NCBI GenBank assembly: GCA_964599915.1 | Contig: CAZRHR010000109.1 | Coordinates: forward strand, 1-5,618 | Length of the DNA stretch: 5,618 nt | Source of the DNA: CAZRHR01 sp964599915 | GTDB lineage: Bacteria; Bacteroidota; Bacteroidia; CAIKAF01 | Direction: 5' to 3' | In this document: one piece after another, positions 1 through 5,618 of the stretch | How positions within the stretch are numbered: position 1 is the first letter of the stretch | Layout: each line of letters starts with the position of its first letter | Notes under the pieces: generated by a model | Databases searched by the model: none | What the model was told of the DNA's origin: nothing | Seen by the model: only the letters and a program-made list of their open reading frames with translations | Made by a program: the position numbers and the translations under genes

Positions 1-324
1 CATGTGAATGATACGGAGCGTATTTTTGGATACCGTGCGCTGGCCATTGCCCGAGGTGAAAAACAAGCCCTGCCCGGTTTTGATGAAAACCAATATGCCC
101 AAACAGGAAAAAGTGACTTGCCCGAATGGGCGTTTCTTCTCGACGAGTTTGCGGCCTTGCGTACTGCCAATATCTTATTGTTTCGTTCTTTGTCTGACTC
201 GACCCTTCTTCAATTGGGCACGGCCAATGGCAGTCCCATTCAGCCCATGGCCATAGGTGTTGCCCTCGCGGGTCATGTGCGACATCATGCACGCATCCTG
301 CTGGAAAGATATGTAACCAAGTAA
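1..324 (+). CDS. DinB-family four-helix-bundle protein, 5' end cut off by the window
   Basis: The frame is open from base 1, so the true start lies upstream; the GTG at 4-6 is internal. The first codon gives His, followed by VNDTERIFGYRALAIARGE. This matches the HxxD(S/T) segment of helix 2 in the DinB/YfiT (bacillithiol-transferase-like) superfamily. Near the C-terminus is GHVRHHARILLERY (visible residues 91-104), the family's second metal-binding segment. The His at visible residue 1 plus His92 and His96 would form the usual three-His divalent-metal site. Visible length is 107 residues; the family is usually about 150-175, so roughly 50-70 residues are missing. Members are cytosolic metal-dependent enzymes, some of them thiol-S-transferases, but most are uncharacterised and the substrate here cannot be told. 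The stop is followed after three bases by the deoC start, which implies one transcript. The family call is firm; the function is unknown. Confidence 0.88.
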   Translation, partial: HVNDTERIFGYRALAIARGEKQALPGFDENQYAQTGKSDLPEWAFLLDEFAALRTANILLFRSLSDSTLLQLGTANGSPIQPMAIGVALAGHVRHHARILLERYVTK

Positions 325-327
325 ATC

Positions 328-1107
328 ATGGAAAAGAAACGTAGTGCCTATTTATATCAATTTCTGGATATTACCAGTTTAAACGATACAGATCATCCGG
401 AGCAGATTGGAAAGTGGACCCAAGAATGGGTCCAACTTTGGGAACGTTCAGAGGGACAATTGACGCCGGCTGCCATTTGTGTTTTTGCTCCCTTGGTTCC
501 CTATGTGATTCAACATCTTGGCGGCATGAAGATTCCTGTGGCTGCGGTTACCGGAAATTTTCCTACCGGAAAAGCTCCCCAGTTTTTGAAAGCGGCAGAA
601 ACGCAATATGCCTTGGAACAAGGGGCTTCAGAAATTGATTTGGTTATAGATCGGGGGTATGCTGCCAGTGGACAATGGCAGGCCATTACGGAAGAGGTGG
701 CACGGGTAAAAGCGGCTGCGGGTAATGCCGCTTTGAAAGTGATTTTGGAAACCGGCCAGTTTTCAGACCTTGACATTATTCGCCAAATGGCAAAAGCCGC
801 CCTCGAGGGTGGTGCGGATTTCTTAAAAACGTCCACAGGAAAAATTTCCGCGGGTGCAAGCCTTCAAGCCGCTGAAATACTTACCCAAGCGGTACTGGAA
901 AAAGGAAATGCCTCTGCTTTGGGAATCAAAATCTCCGGTGGTGTGCGTGAACCTCAACAAGCCGAAGCCTATTTGGCTTTGGTGGAAAACATGCGCGGCA
1001 TGACCCTGACCACCCAAAATTTTCGGATTGGTGCCTCCGGTTTGGCCGGAACCCTGGCTTCCGACTTTTTTGGCGTTTCTTCCGAAGCCCCGAAAACAGG
1101 CTACTAA
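328..1107 (+). CDS. deoC: Deoxyribose-phosphate aldolase (DeoC)
   Basis: A 259-residue class I aldolase that cleaves 2-deoxy-D-ribose 5-phosphate to glyceraldehyde 3-phosphate and acetaldehyde. It acts in the cytosol in deoxynucleoside catabolism. The TIM-barrel motifs are all present: TPAAICVF near residues 46-53, VTGNFPTGK at 74-82, the acidic segment ASEIDLVIDRG with Asp104, the Schiff-base segment ADFLKTSTGK with Lys167, the second catalytic lysine in GIKISGGVRE (Lys201), and the phosphate-binding RIGASGLA at 233-240. The chain ends in Tyr259. From memory, length, Lys167, Lys201 and C-terminal Tyr coincide with Escherichia coli DeoC, where the tail Tyr helps in catalysis. The ATG at 328 is only three bases after the DinB stop, with no Shine-Dalgarno motif, as is common in Bacteroidota. 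No other nucleoside-catabolism gene (deoA, deoB, deoD) is in view; the PfkB kinase downstream is in another transcription unit. Confidence 0.96.
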   Translation: MEKKRSAYLYQFLDITSLNDTDHPEQIGKWTQEWVQLWERSEGQLTPAAICVFAPLVPYVIQHLGGMKIPVAAVTGNFPTGKAPQFLKAAETQYALEQGASEIDLVIDRGYAASGQWQAITEEVARVKAAAGNAALKVILETGQFSDLDIIRQMAKAALEGGADFLKTSTGKISAGASLQAAEILTQAVLEKGNASALGIKISGGVREPQQAEAYLALVENMRGMTLTTQNFRIGASGLAGTLASDFFGVSSEAPKTGY

Positions 1108-1175
1108 AATGGGTTTAACATGTTTTTCACAAGGCTTTGGCCCAATTTTCGTAAATTGACCTCATAAACGAACAC

Positions 1176-1703
1176 ATGAAAATTCTCGGAACATTGTTGG
1201 GGCTCTTTACCCTTCTCTCTGTACATACCCAATCTCCTGCTACCGTAAAATGGTACACATTCGATGAGGCTGTTGCTTTAGCCAAAACAACACCCAAACC
1301 CATGATGATTGATTTATACACCGATTGGTGCGGCTGGTGTAAGGTCATGGATTCAAAAACCTTTTCTCATCCCGTGATTGCGGCCATTTTGAACACGCAG
1401 TTTTATCCCGTGAAATTTGATGCGGAACAAAAAGCCCCCGTTACATTTAAGGAAAGAGAGTATAAGTTTATTGCTTCCGGAATGCGCGGGTATCATGAGC
1501 TTGCTGCGGCACTTACCTCCGGACAGTTGAGTTACCCAACCCTCGTCTTTTTGGACGAACAGCAGAACATGATTCAACCGCTGGCCGGATACCAAACCCC
1601 GGAAAACCTTGAACCGGTGATTATTTTCTTTGGTTCGGGCGCCTACAAAACCACACCTTGGGAACAATTTTCTCAACAGTTTAAGAGCAAATTGAACGGA
1701 TAA
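1176..1703 (+). CDS. Secreted thioredoxin-fold protein with WCGWCK active site
   Basis: A 175-residue protein. Residues 1 to about 19 (MKILGTLLGLFTLLSVHTQ) form a signal peptide: one Lys, a hydrophobic core, and a polar end with Gln, as is frequent in Bacteroidota. This puts the mature protein in the periplasm. No lipobox Cys is seen. The thioredoxin fold follows: strand PMMIDLYTD, active site W51-C52-G53-W54-C55-K56, and the cis-proline loop SYPTLVFLD (Pro121), preceded by an insert containing RGYHELAAALTSGQLSY. The tail carries GAYKTTPWEQF, which I recognise from a widespread Bacteroidota family annotated only as thioredoxin fold or DUF255-like. Both cysteines and the cis-Pro are intact, so dithiol reductase or disulfide exchange activity is likely; the partner is unknown. 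The ATG at 1176 is chosen because it gives a clean signal peptide. The downstream copper ATPase begins 47 bases after the stop, so co-transcription is plausible. Confidence 0.9.
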   Translation: MKILGTLLGLFTLLSVHTQSPATVKWYTFDEAVALAKTTPKPMMIDLYTDWCGWCKVMDSKTFSHPVIAAILNTQFYPVKFDAEQKAPVTFKEREYKFIASGMRGYHELAAALTSGQLSYPTLVFLDEQQNMIQPLAGYQTPENLEPVIIFFGSGAYKTTPWEQFSQQFKSKLNG

Positions 1704-1750
1704 ATCTACCCTAACAGCCACTTCTCTTAGGATGTTTGGTTGTTCTTTCT

Positions 1751-4147
1751 ATGGCCTTTTCTCTCATTTTTTCCAAAATCTATCCTTCTGCCAAGGCATG
1801 GGATGTTTCCCTTTTTCCCGAGGTAAAGGTGGACATGGAGGGAGAATCCTCTGTATCGGTATTTTTTCCACAGGCGGTTTCTGCCGAACAACTTCGGGCC
1901 ATGGTGTCCTATGGTCATGACCTAGGCTGGACCGTGGCGACGCGTTCCCTTAAATTTCAGGTGTTAGAAATGGCTTGTGCGGCTTGTGCAGCCAGTGTAA
2001 CCTCCGCCTTATTGGCCTTGCCCGGGGTTTTAAAGGCCCGGCTGAATTATGCATCGGCCACGGTGGTGGTTTCTTTTTTGGAAACGTGGACCGAACCTGA
2101 GGCGCTAAGAAAGGCCGTTCAAGCAGCAGGATATGACCTGGTGATACAAAGTGCTGGCGCAGCGCCGGGACAAATGGCCCAAAAACAGCAAGAGGAAAGG
2201 AAGATTTTAGGCCGAAAAGCGTTGGTAGCGGGCCTGTTGTCCATTCCTTTGGTGGTGCTGGGCATGGGCTTTATGGAAGAACCTTGGGTGCCTTATCTGC
2301 TCTGGGTTTTATCCACGCCCATCATCGGTTGGGCCGGTCAGGATTTTTTTATTCGGGCTTTTCGTCAGGCCAAACATGGACAACTTACCATGGATACGCT
2401 GGTCACCCTTTCTACGAGTTTGGCCTACCTGTTTTCAGTTTTCAATACCCTTTTCCCCGCGTACTGGCATAGCCGTGGCGTGCATCCCCATGTGTATTTT
2501 GAAAGTGCAGCCGTGGTGCTTACCTTTCTATTGCTGGGAAAATGGTTGGAGGAAAAAGCCAAAGCAAGAACCACAGACGCCATTGGAAAACTTATTTCCC
2601 TTCGGCCACCTTTTGCCCTGCGAAAACTTGAAGATGGAAGCCTAGAAGAAACGCCGCTCGAAGAAATTTTGCCAGGTGATGTACTTCGCGTGCTTCCGGG
2701 CCAGGTGATTCCTATTGATGGAGATGTGGTTTTGGGTGAAAGTGAGGTGGAAGAGCAACTACTTACCGGCGAAGTGATGCCCGTACACAAGGAAAAGGGA
2801 CATCAGGTTTTTGCCGGGACCGCGAATCTCATGGGGAGTTTAGACGTGGAAGTGACCAAAGTCGGGGAGGAGACCCTACTTGGAAAAATCATTCAACTGG
2901 TGGAAGAAGCCCAAGGGTCTAAAGCGCCCATTCAAACCATGGCCGACCGGATTTCTTCCATTTTTGTTCCGGTGGTTATGGGTATTGGTCTGTTTACTTG
3001 GTTGGTTTGGTGGATGTTGGGTGGCGTACATGGATTTTATGAAGGTTTACATGCTTGGGTGACCATTTTAGTAGTGGCTTGTCCTTGTGCGCTGGGACTG
3101 GCTACGCCCACAGCCCTTATGGTGGGTATGGGACTAGGTGCGGCAAGGGGCTTGTTGATTCGGGATGCCGCTGCCTTGGAACGCGCCGCAAAATTACAAG
3201 TGGTGGTGTTAGATAAAACCGGAACCCTCACCGAAGGAAAACCCAAAGTGATGTCCACCAGTTCCATGGACGCTTCTACGGCGATAGCGGTGAAAAGTTT
3301 GGAATCCCATTCTGAGCATCCGCTGGCGCAGGCGGTTGTGCAGTTTTTTTCCCAGGAAAGCGTGGTTCCGGTCACGGCCTTCAAAGCCATTCCGGGCATG
3401 GGCATTCAGGGAGAAATCAATGGATTGGCTTGGCGTATAGGTACATTGGATGCTTTGTTGGGCCCTCCGGACCATTGGGAGGCCGCTTTAGCCGCAGAAG
3501 TGCGTGCAGAAATGGAAAAGGGCCATACGGTTTTTGGCATTTTGGCAGGCGATACATGGAAAGGTTGGATGGCCCTGGGAGACCGCATCAAACCAAGCGC
3601 CCTTGGGGCAGTGCAAAAGCTGCAAAACATGGGAATTGCTGTGCACATGCTTACCGGCGATCGACGCCTTACAGCGAAAGCGGTCGCAGACCAAGTGCAC
3701 ATAGACCATGTGAAAGCCGAAGTGTTACCCGAAGACAAGGTGGCTTATGTCCAAGCCCTTCAAGCAGAAGGCAAAGTGGTGGCCATGGTGGGAGATGGCA
3801 TGAACGACGGAGCCGCTTTGGCCCGCGCCGATGTTGGTATGTCTATGGGAAAAGCCAGTGAAGTCGCTTTGGAAACTGCCGGTATCACCCTTACATCCAA
3901 TGACCTCATGGGGATTCCGGAAGTCATCGCCTTGTCAAAAATGACCTTAAAAGCCATTCGTCAAAACCTGTTTTGGGCGTTTTTATATAATGTCCTATCC
4001 ATTCCGTTGGCCGCAGGTGTTTTATACCCATTCTTTGGATTTCGGATGGATCCCATGTGGGCAGGCGCAGCGATGGCCCTTAGTTCTGTAAGCGTGGTGG
4101 CCAATAGTTTACGGCTGAATTTTTTTAATGCAAAAAAGGCCGATTAG
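1751..4147 (+). CDS. copA: Cu(+)-exporting P1B-type ATPase (CopA-like)
   Basis: A 798-residue inner-membrane pump that exports Cu(+) using ATP. Order of parts: a degenerate metal-domain remnant without CxxC (about 14-62); a full heavy-metal-associated domain (67-132) with MACAAC, Cys76 and Cys79; four membrane helices (about 155-175, 181-201, 214-235, 249-267); the actuator domain with TGE at 339-341; helices 5 and 6 with the CPC metal site at 444-446; phosphorylation motif DKTGT with Asp488; SEHPL at 521-525; TGD at 635-637; GDGMND at 681-686; and helices 7 and 8. Tyr746-Asn747 in helix 7 and Met775/Ser778/Ser779 (MALSS) in helix 8 are the P1B-1 copper(I) signature, which argues against a Zn/Cd pump. 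All catalytic residues are intact. The start is uncertain: ATG at 1751 is preferred, while an in-frame TTG at 1736 would add five residues, and an in-frame stop lies at 1712-1714. No CueR- or CsoR-type regulator is in the window. Copper specificity rests on motifs only. Confidence 0.95.
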   Translation: MAFSLIFSKIYPSAKAWDVSLFPEVKVDMEGESSVSVFFPQAVSAEQLRAMVSYGHDLGWTVATRSLKFQVLEMACAACAASVTSALLALPGVLKARLNYASATVVVSFLETWTEPEALRKAVQAAGYDLVIQSAGAAPGQMAQKQQEERKILGRKALVAGLLSIPLVVLGMGFMEEPWVPYLLWVLSTPIIGWAGQDFFIRAFRQAKHGQLTMDTLVTLSTSLAYLFSVFNTLFPAYWHSRGVHPHVYFESAAVVLTFLLLGKWLEEKAKARTTDAIGKLISLRPPFALRKLEDGSLEETPLEEILPGDVLRVLPGQVIPIDGDVVLGESEVEEQLLTGEVMPVHKEKGHQVFAGTANLMGSLDVEVTKVGEETLLGKIIQLVEEAQGSKAPIQTMADRISSIFVPVVMGIGLFTWLVWWMLGGVHGFYEGLHAWVTILVVACPCALGLATPTALMVGMGLGAARGLLIRDAAALERAAKLQVVVLDKTGTLTEGKPKVMSTSSMDASTAIAVKSLESHSEHPLAQAVVQFFSQESVVPVTAFKAIPGMGIQGEINGLAWRIGTLDALLGPPDHWEAALAAEVRAEMEKGHTVFGILAGDTWKGWMALGDRIKPSALGAVQKLQNMGIAVHMLTGDRRLTAKAVADQVHIDHVKAEVLPEDKVAYVQALQAEGKVVAMVGDGMNDGAALARADVGMSMGKASEVALETAGITLTSNDLMGIPEVIALSKMTLKAIRQNLFWAFLYNVLSIPLAAGVLYPFFGFRMDPMWAGAAMALSSVSVVANSLRLNFFNAKKAD

Positions 4148-4180
4148 GGAACAGTCAAGGACGCAAGGATGTTCTGATAC

Positions 4181-4212
4181 AAAAAAAGCGTCCGGAATGT
4201 CCCGAACGCTTT
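4181..4212 (-). terminator. Intrinsic terminator of the minus-strand kinase gene
   Basis: An 11-base-pair stem with one C/A mismatch: 4185-4195 (AAAGCGTCCGG) pairs with 4202-4212 (CCGAACGCTTT) around a 6-base loop. Read on the minus strand, the stem ends in seven Ts (complement of A4181-A4187), the classic rho-independent form, 29 bases beyond the kinase stop. On the plus strand the stem is followed only by TTTATGAATAG, so for the copper ATPase transcript the same hairpin would be weak. No other plus-strand terminator is seen between the two convergent stops. Confidence 0.85.
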
Positions 4213-4240
4213 ATGAATAGAAAAGATTGAAAAGTCGATT

Positions 4241-5149
4241 TTAGAACTTCACTAAGTCGGCGAATTTGGAAATGCGTTGGGTAAGCTCCTCTTGGGTAAG
4301 GTCAACAACGCGGTCAATGCCGAATTTTTCCACACAAAAGCTGGCGATGGCAGAGCCATAAATCACCGCTTTTTTCATGTTATCGAAAGACACATCACCG
4401 GTAGAAGAAAGATAACCAATAAAACCTCCGGCGAAACTATCGCCTGCGCCGGTCGGGTCAAATACCTCTTCCAACGGTAAGGCGGGCGCGTAGAACATGT
4501 CGTTTTCGTGGAACAACAAGGCGCCATTTTCTCCTTTTTTGATCACCAAGTATTTGGGTCCCATGGTCAGGATTTTTCTTGCGGCTTTCACGAGGCTGAA
4601 TTCACCGGAAAGTTGACGCGCTTCTTCATCATTGATGGTAAGTACATCTACTTTTTTCAAGACGGTCAAAAGGTCGTCCCAAGCAGAGTCCATCCAAAAA
4701 TTCATGGTATCCATCACCACCAATTTGGGGCGCTGGTTCATTTGGTTAAGGACTTTAAGTTGAAGGCTTGGCATAAGGTTGCCGAGCATCAGGTATTCAC
4801 AATTTTTGGCGGTTTCCGGCACAATCGGGTCGAAATCTGCCAATACATTGAGTTGTGTATCGAGCGTATCGCGGCTGTTCATGTCGGCCCGATAGCGACC
4901 GGCCCAGAAGAAAGATTTTTGTCCTTTTTTCAATTGTAGCCCATCGGTATGGATGCCTCTGCGATGAAAATGATCAATTCCTGATTGAGGGAAGTCATCA
5001 CCAATCACCGACACCAGATGGATGTCTTTTCTGAAATAGGATGCAGCGATAGATACGTAAGTGGCGGCGCCTCCAATGACCCGTCCGCTAGAGCCAAAAG
5101 GTGTTTCAATTTCATCGAAAGCAACCGTGCCAATGACCAGTAAACTCAT
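4241..5149 (-). CDS. PfkB/ribokinase-family carbohydrate or nucleoside kinase
   Basis: A 302-residue cytosolic kinase of the PfkB family, transferring the ATP gamma-phosphate to a sugar or nucleoside hydroxyl. Visible motifs: N-terminal strand SLLVIGTVAFDEIETPFG; the substrate-side GG motif in VIGGAATYVSIAASYF (24-39); lid segment FWAGRYRADMNSRDTLDTQL (81-100); LTINDEEARQLSG (170-182); KKGENGALLF (204-213); and the signature DPTGAGDSFAGGF (231-243), where Asp237 is the catalytic base and GAGD forms the anion hole. The length is normal for the family. The RDTLDTQLNV and DTMNFWMD blocks mark a widely conserved subfamily usually annotated only as sugar kinase; I cannot assign a substrate. The ATG (5147-5149) follows an A-rich leader without Shine-Dalgarno, and the first residues already form the first beta strand, which supports this start. 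The gene is convergent with copA and ends in its own terminator. Pairing with DeoC in pentose or nucleoside use is only a guess. Confidence 0.93.
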   Translation of the reverse strand: MSLLVIGTVAFDEIETPFGSSGRVIGGAATYVSIAASYFRKDIHLVSVIGDDFPQSGIDHFHRRGIHTDGLQLKKGQKSFFWAGRYRADMNSRDTLDTQLNVLADFDPIVPETAKNCEYLMLGNLMPSLQLKVLNQMNQRPKLVVMDTMNFWMDSAWDDLLTVLKKVDVLTINDEEARQLSGEFSLVKAARKILTMGPKYLVIKKGENGALLFHENDMFYAPALPLEEVFDPTGAGDSFAGGFIGYLSSTGDVSFDNMKKAVIYGSAIASFCVEKFGIDRVVDLTQEELTQRISKFADLVKF

Positions 5150-5280
5150 GTTTATTTGTTTATGGGAGGCGAAATTACACTAAATTCGGATACCTGAGGG
5201 AAAAAGTTGAGGTGAGGCTTCGCTCAATTGCGTTGAGACTAGTGTTTTGTTTTTAAAATTTGAATTTGCTTATGATGTTT

Positions 5281-5339
5281 GAGTGTGAGTTTTTCGCTCG
5301 TCTTTAATACAAGGGTAAAAGCGCCAAAAACACACCCTC
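5281..5339. repeat. Imperfect inverted repeat, 17-base arms
   Basis: The arm at 5281-5297 (GAGTGTGAGTTTTTCGC) and the reverse complement of 5323-5339 (GAGGGTGTGTTTTTGGC) agree at 14 of 17 positions, separated by 25 bases. An alternative pairing brings CGCT (5295-5298) against AGCG (5320-5323) and leaves a two-base bulge, extending the stem inward. There is no adjacent T-tract on either strand, so it does not look like a terminator. Its role is unknown; a dispersed palindromic repeat or a structured RNA are both possible. Confidence 0.5.
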
Positions 5340-5399
5340 GTCCAACCAACAAGGTACATTCTACACTCGTTCAATTTTGTACATGGTTATAAGGTCGTC

Positions 5400-5418
5400 C
5401 TGTTATTCCCGATAACGG
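5400..5418. repeat. Short dyad CTGTTAT-TCCCG-ATAACGG
   Basis: GTTAT (5402-5406) and ATAAC (5412-5416) are perfect complements around TCCCG. The stem can grow to seven pairs with one T-G wobble and an outer C-G. It may be an operator-like half-site pair or chance; it lies about 250 bases upstream of the kinase start, far for a promoter operator. Confidence 0.3.
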
Positions 5419-5578
5419 TTGGTTCGGCTAATAGCTCCATTTTACCCCCATTTCCTGCTCTAAAATTCCCATTTTAATCGCACAAACGCAATCACAAACC
5501 TAGCCGGTAGATTTTGACATCGTTATTGCTTTTACGAGATTTACGGCTTATCGTAATACCTAAATGGTGGGGAAATCC

Positions 5579-5618
5579 TTATTGCCCCAACAACTCGGCA
5601 AACACTTTTTCTAATTTT
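5579..5618 (-). CDS. Possible C-terminal end of a minus-strand gene cut by the right edge
   Basis: Reading leftward from the right edge, one minus-strand frame gives KLEKVFAELLGQ and then TAA (5579-5581). The amphipathic, Leu/Glu/Lys-rich makeup resembles a normal protein C-terminus, and the other two minus frames look less protein-like. Only 12 codons are visible, so no family can be named. If real, the gene points the same way as the kinase and ends about 430 bases upstream of it, which would explain why the region between is non-coding. Confidence 0.35.
   Translation of the reverse strand, partial: KLEKVFAELLGQ

Larger units (their letters stand above)
5150..5578. other. Non-coding region upstream of the kinase, with several inverted repeats
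   Basis: About 430 bases with no convincing gene. The longest start-to-stop frames I followed by eye are under 20 codons and show no family motif. The stretch is richer in A/T runs than the flanking genes. It holds a long imperfect inverted repeat (5281-5339), a short dyad (5400-5418), GTACA/TGTAC arms at 5354-5358 and 5378-5382, and CTCAA/TTGAG arms near 5223-5237. The part nearest 5150 must carry the kinase promoter; the only -7-like match is TAATTTCG on the minus strand (5170-5177), without a good upstream box. It could be simple intergenic DNA, a decayed gene, a dispersed repeat, or a small-RNA locus. Confidence 0.6.

Noticed and set aside
1136..1159. Possible Bacteroidota promoter before the thioredoxin gene: TTTG at 1136 and TAAATTGA at 1152
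   Set aside because: The -7 box lacks one T of TAnnTTTG and the spacing is about 12 bases instead of about 19-21, so the match is too weak to list.
1732..1920. Alternative ATG frame at the start of copA, tested as a source of the missing CxxC by frameshift
   Set aside because: The translation (MFGCSFYGLFSHFFQNLSF and on) contains cysteines but no CxxC and no fit to a metal-binding domain, so a simple frameshift does not restore the motif.
3430..3861. Plus-strand open frame of 143 codons inside copA
   Set aside because: It is rich in Arg, Gly and Ser with no motif and overlaps the most conserved ATP-binding part of the ATPase; it is a shadow of the copA frame.
4149..4174. GAACA/TGTTC arms after copA as a plus-strand terminator
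   Set aside because: Only five pairs around a 16-base loop and no T-tract follows on the plus strand.
4508..4939. Plus-strand open frame of 143 codons opposite the kinase gene
   Set aside because: Antisense to a gene with all PfkB motifs intact; rich in Phe, His and Gln as expected from a complement strand, with no recognisable domain.
5170..5177. TAATTTCG on the minus strand, 20 bases before the kinase start, as a -7 box
   Set aside because: One mismatch to TAnnTTTG and only a T-run where the upstream TTTG box should be; plausible but unsupported.
5410..5435. tRNA or integron attC site suggested by GGTTCGGCTAATAGCTCC and ATAACGGTT
   Set aside because: No matching acceptor or anticodon arms for a tRNA, and the bases do not fit the RYYYAAC/GTTRRRY core pair of attC.
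5428..5472. Minus-strand 14-codon frame MGILEQEMGVKWSY
   Set aside because: Protein-like in composition but far too short, with no leader or neighbour that supports it; chance is likely.

Overview
The window looks like chromosomal DNA from a member of the Bacteroidota. The protein families are typical of that phylum: a secreted thioredoxin-fold protein with a YTDWCGWCK active site and an N-terminal signal peptide, a DinB-type protein, a PfkB-family kinase with an FWAGRY...DMNSRDTLDTQLNV segment, and a copper ATPase. Start codons mostly lack a Shine-Dalgarno sequence and sit behind A-rich leaders, which also fits. The exact genus cannot be read from the sequence; a Saprospiria-like lineage is a guess.

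Layout. Positions 1-324 hold the 3' part of a DinB-family gene, cut by the left edge exactly at its first metal-ligand histidine codon. Three bases later comes a complete deoxyribose-phosphate aldolase gene (deoC, 328-1107). After a 68-base gap follow a secreted thioredoxin-fold protein (1176-1703) and, 47 bases further on, a Cu(+)-exporting P1B-type ATPase (copA-like, 1751-4147). All four read rightward. A convergent PfkB-family sugar or nucleoside kinase (4241-5149, minus strand) faces copA. The 93-base gap between the two stops holds one clear intrinsic terminator, whose T-tract serves the minus-strand kinase gene. Positions 5150-5578 form a non-coding stretch of about 430 bases with several inverted repeats. 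The last 40 bases look like the C-terminal end of another minus-strand gene cut by the right edge.

How the genes relate. DinB and deoC are spaced like an operon, but they share no known pathway. The thioredoxin-fold protein and the copper ATPase may be co-transcribed; a shared role in metal or thiol handling at the cell envelope is possible but is inference. The kinase is a separate transcription unit.

Most of the window is ordinary core-genome content. The points most worth a second look are: the N-terminus of the copper ATPase, which seems to carry the remains of a first heavy-metal-binding domain without its CxxC motif and has an ambiguous start codon; the structured non-coding region at 5150-5578; and the substrate of the kinase. 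I see no CRISPR array, insertion sequence, tRNA, rRNA or clear novel multi-gene system.
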